Shown here piece after piece: positions 23,859-35,136 of a DNA stretch of 64,000 bases. This DNA is from Cricetomys ansorgei (taxonomy: Eukaryota > Chordata > Mammalia > Rodentia > Nesomyidae), in the NCBI GenBank assembly GCA_026225945.1, contig JAMJFZ010002555.1, positions 62,001 to 126,000 on the forward strand. The letters run 5' to 3'. The notes under the pieces are model-generated. The model searched no databases and was not told the DNA's origin. It was given only the letters and a program-made list of their open reading frames with translations. The translations under genes were made by a program, and so were the position numbers. Positions within the stretch are counted from its first letter, which is position 1; each line of letters starts with the position of its first letter.

Positions 23859-23985
23859 TCCCTCTCTCTCTCCCTCTCTCCCTCCCTGCCTCCCTCCCTT
23901 TTTCTACTTTCCTCCTCCCTCTCACCACCTCCTCTCTCCTGCTCTCCTCCTTCCCCTCTCCCTCCCCCTCCCCCTTTCTCTGCAC
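23825..23985. repeat. (TC)n and CCT-rich pyrimidine tract
   Basis: A pure TC run (23825-23850) passing into TCCC/CCT-rich sequence, about 160 bp with few purines. Confidence 0.95.
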
Positions 23986-26293
23986 ACATTCTCCTTGAAC
24001 TCTGCAAAACTCTTGTTTTCTGTAATAAGTTCTACTTTACCAAACCTTAGATAACTTATTTACAATTTCTAATATGTCCCAGCATTTCCTCCTTTCTTGA
24101 AATTTCCCCTAAAATTTGAAATTGTTTGCAGTTTATTTTTTTAAGTAATTATATCTGTTTAAAGTCTGGATTTACTTTCTGGATTTGCTATGGGATACTG
24201 TTTAATATACATTAGGTTATTGTAGATCTGGGATGTCACTGGCTTGTTTCAAAACCCTAAAGTGTTGTAGAATTCAAAACGTGACAAATAGAATTTACAT
24301 GATTTGTTGAAGATTTTGTAAGGTACTTCCAATATAGATGTGTGTAATGTCTTCATTGGTCAGTAAAGTGGCCTTAAAATCAACAGAACTTACAAATCTG
24401 AGTGAGGTAGATAATTAATTTTGTCTCATATCAACATTTACAAAATCAATTTATGATTAACTTACCAGTTATCAGTTATCATAAAAACTTATCAGTTTTT
24501 ATATTCTAGGCTCCGAAAGCACCCTGCTTTCATAACATAATAAAGTTTTAAAGATAAGCCCATTAGCTTTTCAGCAAAAGCTTGCTTGAGTGTATCTTGG
24601 CTTCTCTTTTGACAGTTGTAACCTTAATGTTACTGTAATGGGCTCTTTTTCTGGGAATCAGATAATTTTTCACTTGGGAACATGTTTTTGGTGAACACTG
24701 TATTCTTCCAATGGCATTTTGTAATTTGTGATATTCAAGTGTTCAAACAATTTATAAGAACTAGCCATCACCACCTACGTATACAATTATACAGAAATAG
24801 AAAAATTTTGGCTCTGTGATTACATAGAATTGTTGAGCCAAATAGGAGGGCAACTTGTACTGCTCTTAATGATTTAGGGATTTAAAAAATATTTTTCAAT
24901 ATAGATAATTTCAGAATTGGTAATATATTACTTTTCATATTATTTAAAACTAGTTTTTCTTAATCTGTCTACAAAGATATAGATATCATAAAGATTCTTT
25001 ATAAAACTGCCACCACACTTTGCCCTTTTTTAAAATGAATGATATAATTTTTAAGCTATTTCCATGAGCACTGGATAAACTATTGCACAATTCTGGAAAT
25101 GCTGAAAGCATTTTTGTAAAGGGTAGAAGTCTAAGATAACAAAGTACATTTCTCCAGTGTTAAGTCCTTTGAGAATCAGATAGACATCTTCTTGTTGTAC
25201 CCTGAAAGTTGGAAGATTAAGTTCCAAGCACTGGACACAGGGGAACAGGCTACTTACTTGAGGGCTTTTCATGGACCACAGAGTCCCTTGCAGTCTCTTA
25301 GAGATTAGGTGTGTGGCTTTGTTGGTGGGTGGGACTGGCAGATCTTCACTTCATGTGGGTCTTCTGCAAAGAACTTTTGCTTACATGGCCAGAAGATATT
25401 CAGTCCTTTGGTTGATAATGACCAATATTCACCATATAAGTTCCTTTAAAAAAGATAACTCATAGAGAAATCAACGATTACTGTTGACAAGTTATGCAGC
25501 CTTTTCTAAAAACACAGCAGGACCTGTTGCCATGGGTGCTGTGAGTTAGTACTAGGCAGGAGCCAGCAAGCCCTTTGACTGATAGCCCAGGATAAGGAAA
25601 GCCAGATAAGATTCTTTGATGACTCTTAGATAAGTTGAGCACTGAAAATCTTACAGATGTTTGGCTACTCTCTAACAGCATCTGGGTGGTTGGTCTTTCT
25701 TACCTTATGGGGTAGTCAGTTAAGGTTTGAGGTTAGCTTAATTACTCTGCTTCAGAGATGGACAAAAGAAGATTGTAACATTCATGGACTGAGGTAAAGC
25801 TAATCAAAAAGGGAATGCAAATTCTGGAAAAATTTTATGTTTTTTATTTCTCTGAAGTAGAAATAATGTAAGAAGCAGGCAAGTCTCATACCCCAACTAT
25901 TTTTCCTTTTTCTTTGTCTGTAAATTTATCTATATGCAAAATGTTTCATCTCTTGTCTTTGTAGTGTGATTACTATATTAATATTAATAAAGAATTCCTT
26001 AACTCCACAGCTTCGTGGCACCACATAGCTAATTACCATGTTTGTTGTAGATTTAGTTCTGGAATCTTATTGTCCTTTCACTGTTTCCTCTGCGGTTTTT
26101 TAGTTCTACAATTCTCTATGCCTTACACATGAAAATCTTTGAAGCTTGTAGAATTTGTGTATTTCTATATTATGAGTTCCTCATTTTATCAAAAACTGTT
26201 TTATTATTTAAGTGTCTTACTTATCTCTTTGTTGTAAAAAGTGAATGTAATACATAAAAAATAATATATATTAGTAAATTGAATATGTATATC
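23986..26293. other. 2.3 kb non-coding interval
   Basis: AT-rich; nothing recognisable on either strand. Confidence 0.5.
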
Positions 26294-26520
26294 TATGCTT
26301 GGTGTTACAAGCCTGTAATCACAGCTCCTCAAAAGCTGAAGCAGTGGGATTACAAGTTCAAAGACTGTCTGGACTGCAGAGGAAATTCAAAGTCAGTTTG
26401 GGAAACTTAGTGAGACCCTGCCTCAAAATGAAAGAAAACCAGTATAGCAAGGGCTAATGGTATATCTCAGTGGTATAGAATGCATGAGTTCCTCAGTTCA
26501 GTGCTTAGTACCACCAAATG
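26294..26520 (+). mobile_element. B1-like unit followed by ID-like unit
   Basis: Diverged B1 (CTTGGTGTTACAAGCCTGTA, CTTAGTGAGACCCTGCCTCA) is followed directly by an ID-like sequence (AATGGTATATCTCAGTGGTA, GTTCAGTGCTTAGTACC). A second pair with the same order lies at 27166-27352, which suggests an old composite SINE. Confidence 0.7.
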
Positions 26521-27165
26521 AATAAAGTAAATGAGTAAATTTAATACTTACAGTATTTGGCTCAGTCTTAAGTCCTTCTCCTTTCTCACATAATACCACT
26601 TACTATCTCCTGTAATTATACTATAACTATAACTTAACCTCTGGCAGGGTTGGTCTATCAATGATTTCATTTAAACAATGATGTTTTAAACAACATAATA
26701 CAAATGCAACATGAGAGAAAACTGCTAATCTTTCAGAAGCTGTAGTATTTTTCAGCATTAGAAAAAGTAAGGATGGAACATTTGAATCATGTATCGGAGG
26801 ATCATATATTTACCCAAAAGGTTTTACTAAAAATAATTTTATTATAAAATCTATATAACTCCCTGTTATGATGAAACTATTTTTCTTCTCTTCCCTTCAT
26901 TCAATGGTTCATATCTAAGCTCTATGCATATTTGGCATATAATATAGCACTGAGCCACAGCAAGTAATTGCTATGCTCACTTAGCTTTTAAAGTTTGCTC
27001 TTTTGGAAAAAAAAATTGTTTGCTTGCTTGTTTGTTTATTTTGTGGATAGAGCCCAGGACATTATGTATGCTGGGCCATATACGCCACACTTTCATCCCA
27101 TTTAATAGTATTTAAAATGGTATATGTATTGCTTGGAACAGAATGCTTTAATACTTTACTGAACT

Positions 27166-27352
27166 AGGGATGATGGCACAAGCTTCTCTAGCATCCTAGA
27201 AGACTGAGGCAGGAGGATTGCAAGTTTAAAGCCAGTCTGGACAACTTAGTGAGACCTTATCTTAAAATAAAAAGCTCTGGGTACATACAGTAGCTCAGTG
27301 GTAGAGCACTTGCTTAGCTTACACAAGCCCTGTGTTCAGTCTCCAATAAGGA
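27166..27352 (+). mobile_element. B1-like unit followed by ID-like unit
   Basis: GATGGCACAAGCTTCTCTAG...ACTTAGTGAGACCTTATC then GTAGCTCAGTGGTAGAGCAC and CCCTGTGTTCAGTCTCC. Confidence 0.75.
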
Positions 27353-27491
27353 AAATAAGAAAAGCAGTTAGAATAGCTGAGAGGCAGGATGACAGACTAG
27401 GTGAGGGTCTGGTTTCCCTTAGTGTTGCCATCCTTGATAACCTGGGTGAGTAGTGTGGCTAATTTGGTTTGGTGGCACTTGAGAGAATTGT

Positions 27492-27803
27492 GAGGCTGGG
27501 GAGATGATCCAGTGGGTGAAGCACTTGTCCTGCAAGTGTAAAGATCAGAGTTTTGGTCCACAGCATGCATGGTTGGCACATGCCTGTAATCCCAGTAGTG
27601 GCCAGACAGAAAACAGAGACAGGTGCATCCTGGAAGTTCACTGGTCAGCCAAGTAGCCTACTTAGTGATGTTCTAGGCCAAGGATGCACTCTTTGGCAAA
27701 CGAAAGATGGAAGGTGCTGAGGACCAACACCTGAGGCTATCTTCTGACTCCCACATGCATGCCCACATACTGCGCGCACACAGGTGCATGTACTCGCACT
27801 CCA
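27492..27803 (+). mobile_element. B4-type SINE, near full length
   Basis: GGCTGGGGAGATGATCCAGT head, GGCACATGCCTGTAATCCCA body, then the B4 tail (AGGACCAACACCTGAGGC, GACTCCCACATGCATGCCC). Confidence 0.9.
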
Positions 27804-28084
27804 CAAAACCCAAAATGTAAGATCTGATACCGGAAGTGCTTCCCTCACATCCTTTCTTCCCATATTCAGTTTGTAAGTAAATGTTCATAATGAGCAGATG
27901 TTAACCTCCTACGTATATACTTCTTTGCTTCTTTTCATCTGCATCTCTGATCCAGACTACTATTAGACTATTTCATTATTAGCCCCTTAGTTGATCCTTT
28001 TATTCCTTCCATTCTTTATCTACCCTGCAACCAGTGCTTGCTCTTATGAGTACAGGTAAACAAGTCGTTCCTCCTTAGCCTCCT

Positions 28085-28252
28085 CTCTTGGTGTTTTCAC
28101 ATGCTCCCTTACTCTGTAGTTCTTGGGTTATGACATTAGCTTTCTCTTGCTTCAGAGCTTTTGTGTATGTTGTCGCCAGCCTGCATCGCATCCCTGCCTC
28201 TGTTCCTTTGAACTCAGCTCAATGTTTGAGCTCCAGAAAATCTTTCTTAATA
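28085..28252 (+). mobile_element. possible L2 fragment
   Basis: CTGCCTCTGTTCCTTTGAAC and CAGCTCAATGTTTGAGCTCC resemble the L2 '...ctcagctcaaatgtcacctcc' part. Weak. Confidence 0.4.
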
Positions 28253-28418
28253 ATGTTCATTTGAATTACACCATAGACTACCTGGTTAAATTAGCTACAT
28301 TCTACTTCTGATTGCTAAGTTACAAATTGAAATTAACATTAGATTCTTAACCTGTTTAATAAGTCAATCTTGGTATGTTTTATCAAAATAGTTCACACTT
28401 TCTTCTTCTATTCTCCAG

Positions 28419-28563
28419 TGGAGCCAACTTTAGTTCCTTGCTGATGAATTTGGGTCCTGCGAATTGTGCAACATTGCTGCTGCTGGTTTCACTTGAGAGT
28501 AAGATTCTACTGCATTCTCTTAGGCCAGCTGTCCTGACTGGGGTAGCTGAAGCTGTTGTTGCT
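28419..28563 (+). pseudogene. Dennd4c: Dennd4c-like exon 1 of 13 seen (DENN module), intact
   Basis: Polypyrimidine tract and AG at 28417-28418; donor GTAAGT at 28564. Phase: one base completes a split codon, then 48 codons. Encodes [20 protein letters not shown] and ends [19 protein letters not shown], a hallmark of the DENN core. A few substitutions at positions I recall as conserved (e.g. GPAN for GPEN) fit relaxed constraint. Confidence 0.88.
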
Positions 28564-28799
28564 GTAAGTATAGACTTTTTCTTTTAGGACAAAATTATTA
28601 GTAGAGGATTTGTACTATTTTTTCAAAGAAAGCAACTTTGTAAATTCCAGCCCAGTCAAAGTTTAGTATGAATGTAATTTGGATGTATGAAGAAAACCAA
28701 AGTGATTTTGTTTGTGAATAAAATACATCAGTTTCTAATTTTTCATATTTTAGTGTGATCCAGAGAGTAAATACTTATTGTGTAACAGTGAGACTTAGA

Positions 28800-28860
28800 A
28801 GGGAGCCTGGTGGTATGTACCTGTAGCCTCATGTTTCCTGGAGAGGCACAGAGGTCTCTT
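28800..28860 (+). mobile_element. B1 fragment
   Basis: GGGAGCCTGGTGGTATGTAC...TGGAGAGGCACAGAGG; left part only. Confidence 0.5.
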
Positions 28861-29544
28861 CATCCTAGGGAACCAAGGATAGACCACCAGAGCCCAAATC
28901 GGAAAACCAGTTAGTTTATTATAATTACTTACAAGAGTGTGGATGAGAGGTGACTCACAGGAGCAGGACAACTCAAGTTAGCTGCCTCACAGAAATGCCA
29001 TCTTAGCCCAAATGATGGCTTGTGGAGGCTGAAGCCCTAGTGATCTCTGCAGGACTTGCAGGCTTCTCAATAGATCAGAATCTCTTCCAGATACTGAGCT
29101 GGTACAATTGTTTGCTGTTCCTATGACCTAGGAGAGGGGCCTGGTAAATCTAAGTCAAGTTCCTAGACTCATTAGTTTAATATCTTGAGTCTCTGGTTAC
29201 TCAAGGAAGGATTTTTTCAATTTGAAAAAAGTTACTATACCGTATCACAGCACTCAGGAGGCTGAGGCAGAAATATATATCTCAAGATACTGCCTTAAAA
29301 AACAGAGCAAAGCAAAACACCAAAGAAATTCCAGTTAATTTTATTTTGAATTATGCAAATTAATTACCTAGTTAATTTCTCATTTTAACTTTTAACTATT
29401 TTCTCTAGTTCTCCATATGGCTTTATTGTAAATAGAATAATATAAAAAAGCTTAGCTCTTGTTTAAATCACAAATAAAGTCAAATTCTACTTAAAAACTG
29501 TAATGTTTCCTTACTATACTTAGAAATCAAATAATACTGAATTT

Positions 29545-29695
29545 GTTGTGTGTGTGTGCATACATGAACAACATGAACACACACGTGTGTGCACATGACA
29601 CACCAGGCTTGTTATGTGCGTGCTGGGTTCTGGACTCCAGTTCTCATGATTGTGCAGGAAGCACTCCTTAACTGCTGAGCCTTCTCCCTAGCCTT
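29545..29695 (-). mobile_element. B2/B3-class SINE, antisense, diverged
   Basis: TATGTGCGTGCTGGGTTCTG...AAGCACTCCTTAACTGCTGA...CCTTCTCCCTAGCC, the tRNA-like end of an antisense B2/B3. Confidence 0.75.
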
Positions 29696-29727
29696 TATTT
29701 TATTTTGCTACTTATTTAATCAATTAA

Positions 29728-29729
<2 letters not shown>

Positions 29730-29784
<55 letters not shown>
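29730..29784. repeat. (GT)n microsatellite, about 27 units
   Basis: Uninterrupted GT run between two antisense B3-class SINEs. Confidence 0.97.
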
Positions 29785-29788
<4 letters not shown>

Positions 29789-29951
29789 AACACATGAGTG
29801 CAGGTTCTTGTGGAGGCCAGAAGAGGGCCTTGATTCTCCAGAAGCTGGAGTTTCAGGTGGCTGTGAGCCATTAGATATGGGTACCTGGAACAAATTCAGG
29901 TCCTCTGCAAGAGCAGCACTCACTCTTAAATGCCAAGCCATCCCCCCACCT
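29785..29951 (-). mobile_element. B3 SINE, antisense
   Basis: GTGGAGGCCAGAAGAGGGCC, GGTCCTCTGCAAGAGCAGCA, AAGCCATCCCCCCACC. Confidence 0.88.
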
Positions 29952-29959
29952 TTGGTTTT

Positions 29960-30093
29960 GTTTTAGACAGGCTCATACTCAGCTGAAGTTGACCTAGAAC
30001 TTACTTACCAGGCTGGTGGTCTGAACTTTAGCATTTCTCCTACCTTAGCCTCCTATGTTGGGATTAGAGGTGGGAGCTGCCATGCACAGTCAC
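29960..30093 (-). mobile_element. old B1-type SINE, antisense
   Basis: TTTTAGACAGGCTCATACTC...GTTGACCTAGAACTTACTTA...TTGGGATTAGAGGTGGGAGC. Confidence 0.7.
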
Positions 30094-30489
30094 CCTGCTT
30101 TCTCACTCTGTTCTTGGAGCACTTTTGTTCCTGTTTCAGGTAGTCATCTTTCACAGTGAGACTCACCTTGCCTTACTAGTACAGTATGCTCTAAACCTTA
30201 AACAAGTTAATGGGGTCTTTTGTTTTTCCATAGAATTATTCACTATTTAATAGTGTGTATACATTATTATGTCTTCTATTTATTTCCTGCCTCTTCCTGT
30301 CAGACTAGTTGTTATGTCTGCCAGGAGTTGTGCGGTGAATAAAGCTTTATTGAACATAGGCTACTAATTGACTTATTGCCTGTCACTTTTTTTCTACAAT
30401 CATAGAAAGTAGTTATGTAAGTAGTTGTTACAAAGGCTGTAAGGCCTAAAATACTGTGCATTTTACAGGTAAAAAATGAGACTAAATCT

Positions 30490-30590
30490 CTAGACTGTGA
30501 GGCTAGGAGGGAATGGGTCTGTTTTTTTGATACTGTGGTCTAATTGTCAAAGAGTGCTTAGCATCTAATAAATGTTCGTGTGTTTGTTAA
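30490..30590 (+). mobile_element. possible L2/MIR 3' end
   Basis: TGTGAGGCTAGGAGGGAATG...GTGCTTAGCATCTAATAAATG resembles the '...cttgagggcaggg...cagtgcctggcacataataaatg' end of L2/MIR elements. Confidence 0.5.
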
Positions 30591-30759
30591 ATATATAATT
30601 CTTGAAGACAGAAACCTCGGTCTTGAATAATAATCTGTAATGCCTAACAGGGGTGGTGCTATTGATACTTCTGTGGAGTGAATGATGATGGGCAAGCGTG
30701 AAAATTGAACCAGGGACAGAGTGCTGATTCATACTTTAGAGCAAAATGTCTTCACTGGT

Positions 30760-30965
30760 TACAGTTGTAGCCGATTATTATTGCACATTCAGGTAGCAGA
30801 GGCAGGAAGACCAGAAATCCATGGTCCTTCTCCACTATATAGTGAGTGTGCACCAGCTATACTGTGTAATGCTCTGTCTCATATAAAAATATATTTTTTG
30901 AATAAGGCCTTGTAGTCACTACAGTACAATTGGTTGGGAAGGTAACTGTATGTGAACCAAAAGAA
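30760..30965 (+). repeat. SINE-like repeat, copy 1 of a local pair
   Basis: GCAGAGGCAGGAAGACCAG, AAATCCATGGTCC and then GTAGTCACTACAGTACAATT, TGGGAAGGTAACTGTATGTG align in order with 32440-32610. The match continues past the SINE-like part, so the shared unit is larger than a standard B1. Confidence 0.6.
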
Positions 30966-30987
30966 TAATATTTTAGTTTTTTTAAAG

Positions 30988-31182
30988 GTTTGTTTATTTG
31001 TTTTATGTTTGTATCTGTTTATATGTGGACTAATGCCCATGAAGGCCAGAGGAAGGCATCAGATCCCTTGATGCTGGAGTTATGAAGCTTGTGAACCACT
31101 CATTGTGGGTGCTGGGTACTGAACTCAGGTCCTCTGCAAGAACAGCAAGTGCTCTTAATCACTGAGCCATCTCTCCAGCCCC
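30988..31182 (-). mobile_element. B3 SINE, antisense, full length
   Basis: TTTATATGTGGACTAATGCC, TGAAGGCCAGAGGAAGGCAT, GGTCCTCTGCAAGAACAGCA, TGAGCCATCTCTCCAGCCC. Confidence 0.93.
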
Positions 31183-31245
31183 TTAGTCTGTTTTTTAACC
31201 TATCAGAAACTGCTCATAAAATCAGAAACAAAACAAACACTCTCC

Positions 31246-31299
<54 letters not shown>

Positions 31300-31385
31300 C
31301 TCTCTCTCTCTCACACACACACACTCACACAGACACACACACTCTTTCTCTCACTCTCTCTCTCTCACATGCAGGCACACACAGA

Positions 31386-31419
<34 letters not shown>

Positions 31420-31478
31420 TACACTCTCTCTCTCTTTCTTACACACATGCACATACTCGCACACGCACACACACACAC
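31246..31478. repeat. compound (CA)n/(CT)n microsatellite
   Basis: About 230 bp: a pure CA run to about 31292, then alternating CT and CA blocks. The 110-codon His/Thr/Ser/Leu frame across it is an artefact. Confidence 0.96.
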
Positions 31479-31554
31479 TAAGATGGCAATTTGTAAATTA
31501 AAACTCCTAATGATTTTTTTGTATAGATTGTTTTTGCATGTTCATGTGTTTGTG

Positions 31555-31737
31555 TGGTGGGTGTGTGTATGGAGACCAGAGATGAACCTCTACTGTCACT
31601 CCTCTCTGGTACACCCAACTCACCCTTTGAGACCGATTCTGCCACTGGCTATGCTGGGTAGCTAGGCAGCCACAGACCATCTGCTTTCATCTGCCTCCTC
31701 GATGCTGAGATTATAGGATCCCATCATGCCTGGCTTT
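31555..31737 (-). mobile_element. B4-type SINE, antisense
   Basis: GTGTGTATGGAGACCAGAGA...CACCCTTTGAGACCGATTCT...GATGCTGAGATTATAGGATC...CATCATGCCTGGCT: antisense B4 tail and B1-like body. Confidence 0.75.
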
Positions 31738-32410
31738 TGTTTGTTTCCTTAAGATTATCAGATTATCAGTTTCATATCAACAATATTTTGAAGAGATCAG
31801 GCTTCACTGAAGTTGAATTATTTTAAATATTTTTTTGAAGTGTAGAAGATGTTTTGTTGAGGTCTTCAAGTGATTCTCAAGAGATTCCTTAATCTAAATA
31901 TTTGTTACATCTTACTTTGTATTATGGTACTCTCGATAGAATCAAAGTTTCCTAAGCGTGCTAAGCAATACTCTGTCATGGAGCTCAACGCAGCCCAACA
32001 TTGGTTTGTCCTGCCTCCTCTGCCACACCTTCTCATGCGCTTAGTTTGGTTTTGGTTGGAGTTCATAAGTGGGTAAAATGCCTAAGTGTATAAAGTCATG
32101 TTTGTTCTATGACTTAGGGGAGTTTCATCTCTTTGCTTTGATTCTCCATAAAATACGCTTGAGGGATTTGTGTAGATGTCGGAATTAGCCTGTAAAGAGC
32201 TGCTGACATTTTCAATGTGTTGTGATCATTATTTTTCTTTAATATTTTAATCTAGTAGAGTTTGATACAACTCACTTAATTCTGGAATGAAATTTGAAAG
32301 TTCTAAAACATAGACACCATTGCTTTTCAGTGATCCCTTTCATAATAGTTAATTGTATAATTGTCATTGCAAATTTGAATTTGGTTAATTTTTAAAATCT
32401 TTTTCCCTAG

Positions 32411-32437
32411 ATGATCTTTCCATTTCAGTGGCCATGC
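32411..32437 (+). pseudogene. Dennd4c: Dennd4c-like exon 2, truncated
   Basis: Acceptor TTTTTCCCTAG ends at 32410, and the exon opens in the expected phase with MIFPFQW, the DENND4 sequence that follows GVAEAVVA. Homology stops after about nine codons, at SINE-like sequence. The rest of this DENN exon was not found before exon 3, so it is deleted, not merely interrupted. This alone should disable the DENN module. Confidence 0.75.
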
Positions 32438-32620
32438 TTACAATCTCTGCACTCCAGTGGCAGAAGCAGCCAGAGCAGAAATTCATGGTCACCCTCTAAA
32501 TGGTGAGTTTTTAGCCACCCTAGGCTACAGGGGCCCCTCTCTTTCCATGCCCATGTGGTCACTGTAGTATAATTATTTGGGAAGATACTTGTATGTGAAT
32601 TGAAAGAAGAGTTGTATAAA
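32438..32620 (+). repeat. SINE-like repeat, copy 2, replacing the rest of exon 2
   Basis: TCTGCACTCCAGTGGCAGAAG, GCAGAAATTCATGGTCACCC, TGTGGTCACTGTAGTATAAT, TGGGAAGATACTTGTATGTG parallel 30760-30965. Confidence 0.6.
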
Positions 32621-32651
32621 TGGAAGAAAGCATTTCCTTCAGAAATAATAC

Positions 32652-32800
32652 TGAAGCCAAGTATACTGGTTTATGCTTATAAACCCAGAACTTGGGGGCC
32701 TAACGTAGGAGCATCACTATGAGCGGCAGCCCATCCTAGGCTACATAGTGAGATCCAGGTCAGCCTTAGCTACAGAGTGAGACATTGCCTCTAATAACCC
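32652..32800 (+). mobile_element. old B1-type SINE
   Basis: GGTTTATGCTTATAAACCCAG...CTAGGCTACATAGTGAGATC...TACAGAGTGAGACATTGCC. Confidence 0.75.
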
Positions 32801-33001
32801 CACAAAAATATAAAATTAAAATATACTGAAATGGATGCATCCACAGTATTTTGAAACTGAATAACTGTAGTGGCTCATTATTAAGTAATGAAGTAATGAA
32901 TCAATTCATGAGTTTGATTGAATTGATCCCTTGGGCCTGGTGTGAGGTAAGCCTGATCTCTACCACTCAGCCTCATAGCCAGCTCTGAAATTTTTGTTTG
33001 T

Positions 33002-33130
33002 TTATGAAAGTCTTGCATAACCCAGGCTGCCCTGAATTTGAGCTAGCTGTGGTAGCCAAGGATGATCTTGAACTGATCTTAGTGCCACTCCCAAGTGCTA
33101 GGGTTACAGGTGTTTACCATATACTCAGCC
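33002..33130 (-). mobile_element. old B1-type SINE, antisense
   Basis: GTCTTGCATAACCCAGGCTG...GATGATCTTGAACTGATCTT...CCAAGTGCTAGGGTTACAGG. Confidence 0.75.
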
Positions 33131-33429
33131 CAACATCCTTTCTCTTATGGCTATATAAGAGTTTACTATTCAATGGCCCCTTGGATTGGACAGAATATGG
33201 ATATGGAAATATGACAGCTCCTATATATTTGGTACATTGCCATTGTCATTTTGGAGAGAAGAAATTTGAGTGACACACTTTTAAAGTGATTTTTTCAAAA
33301 TCAGATAGTAAATGTTAGAGCCAGGTTACAAAATGATGATTGTCCAGATGTGAATCAGAGTTAATGTGACACGCCATCGGTTTTAAATGCATGCTGGTTT
33401 CATAGTTGATTTGACATCTGATTTACTTA

Positions 33430-33517
33430 CTTATGTACAAGAAAGATCTTCAATATGTGTTCCTGGCTGGCATGGAACTTGCTATAAATCAGGATGTCCC
33501 TAAAATTGAGGTTATCC
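33430..33517 (-). mobile_element. B1 SINE, antisense, left half (split by LTR)
   Basis: GTTCCTGGCTGGCATGGAAC and TTGCTATAAATCAGGATGTCC form one half of an antisense B1; the other half (TGCCTAAGCCATAGATAGC...CATCATGCCCAGC) resumes at 34159 after the LTR. Confidence 0.75.
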
Positions 33518-34158
33518 TGTGGGGCCCAGGATCCCTTATACTGGCCCGGGACCCCTTACAATGAGCCTATGTTTCAACTTCCTAAGCAAAAAGCTTAAGT
33601 TTCATATCATCAGCACAAGCCAGCGTCAAGAAAATTACTGGGTGCTTTCCAGACCTTCCTGTTTCAGATAACTACAAGCCAAATTATATAGGCCCAAGCC
33701 AGGAGCACTGTGACCCAGAACAGTTCCCAAAACAATTTCTAAGACAAATAAGGCAGCCTTGGGCTAAAAGAGTTTCCCCACGTAGACAGCCCACAGCCTC
33801 GGGCTAGGAGTATCCCCCCACCCACATTGACTGAGACCCTAAAGTTTACATTTTCTAGGAGCCCACAACCTTGCTATATGCCAGCACCAATCAGCTTAAA
33901 GGTTAACTGACCCATACCTATCAAAATGGGAAAACAATTTGGGGACCAATCGACTTGTCCCAACTCGGTTTATGCCTAGCAACCGTTTGAACTGTAAATA
34001 AAAAGGCTTGCTTTTTGCTCCTCGGGGCCGCTTCTATCCTGCGTGTTAGAATGGTCCCAGTGCACTGGAATAAATCCTCTTGCTATTTGCATCGATATCC
34101 CATCTGTGAGTCTCTGTGGGGGTGCGGCATCCCGGTTTGGGCCTTTGGGGGTCCAACA
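33518..34158 (+). mobile_element. solo endogenous retroviral LTR (gammaretrovirus/ERV1-like), 641 bp
   Basis: Begins TGTGGGGCCC and ends GGTCCAACA (TG...CA ends with an imperfect terminal inverted repeat). Flanked by the 4 bp direct repeat ATCC (33514-33517 and 34159-34162), the duplication length usual for gammaretroviruses. U3 is C-rich in its middle; a TATA-like AAATAAAAAG lies near 33997 and a poly(A) signal AATAAA at 34070-34075. No second LTR, primer-binding site or gag/pol/env sequence adjoins it, so it is a solo LTR left by recombination. It has no coding capacity. Confidence 0.88.
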
Positions 34159-34215
34159 ATCCCACTTCCTTTGTTGCCTAAGCCATAGATAGCAGACATC
34201 ATGCCCAGCTAAGTA
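34159..34215 (-). mobile_element. B1 SINE, antisense, right half
   Basis: Continues the B1 interrupted at 33517; ends CATGCCCAGCT. Confidence 0.7.
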
Positions 34216-35136
34216 TATGTCTTTGAACATGGGAGTTGTTAGTCACGAATCTTCCAGAGAGAATATTGTATTTGCTTCTGTGCTGGTGGCATTATCAGCC
34301 AGGGCGTATTTGAAGTTAATTACTTGTAGTTTCTTGGATCATGGTGGTGATGTTCGGTTGGACTGTAGTAATTGAAGGGGAAATCCCTCCTTCCCACTTG
34401 AAAGCTAAGCTAAGCCAACATTAATGAGTCTCAGTTTTATTTGTCTTAGTTCTTCTTACCATACTAGTTTGTGACTAAAACAGAGGCCTTTAAAATCCAA
34501 GACTCTGTTAATTAATCCTTAGGTCAGATGAAGTTTTGCTGTTTCTGTAGGTTTCCTATCATCAAAGACTGAAGACTAAGCTATATTATAAAAGAAAGCA
34601 TGGTACATACATGCTGAGTTGTAGAAGAGTATTTTTCAAAGCTGTTGTCTCTATTTTATATTTCTGGATTATACGATTTTGGAAATGTTAACTTTTATTT
34701 AGCTCATATCTGTGCCTCTAGGGTTTTTTTAATGCCTTTATGGTCATGGATTGATTTCTTCTTACACCTCCATGAGGAATACACGGAACTAAGTGTATTT
34801 TACTTTGTTAAATTCTGGTTCTTGGTTTGGGCATATAGTATTTTAGAGTTCTGCCAATAGACTAACATCTCAAATCAGTTAATTTAACCCTTAAAATATC
34901 ATAATATTGAAACATAAATTTGAGGTCAGTATTGTCAGTCTGCCAGAGGCTTAGACGGAGGCAGTCACAGAGACTGCGGGCAACTGAAAGAGAGAGAAGC
35001 ACCTAAAGCCGCTAGCTCCCTCTCATGTGTCGGCCCGCGTGGGCCAAGCAGCCCTTCCTCCTCTAACTTTGACATAGGAGTCTTGTTTAGTACACATTCA
35101 TTATAAATAACAGATTTCCTACTTCTAATTTAATAG
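34216..35136. other. intron sequence with CpG-bearing patch
   Basis: No exon recognised. A patch at about 34950-35045 is richer in CpG than its surroundings (GACGGAGG, CTGCGGGC, GCCGCTAG, TCGGCCCGCG) and does not match a SINE I know. Confidence 0.45.

Noticed and set aside
31149..31665. Frames of 98-110 codons
   Set aside because: Translation of the compound CA/CT microsatellite.
33976..34230. 84-codon antisense frame over the LTR
   Set aside because: Covers non-coding LTR sequence and the flanking B1; chance frame.
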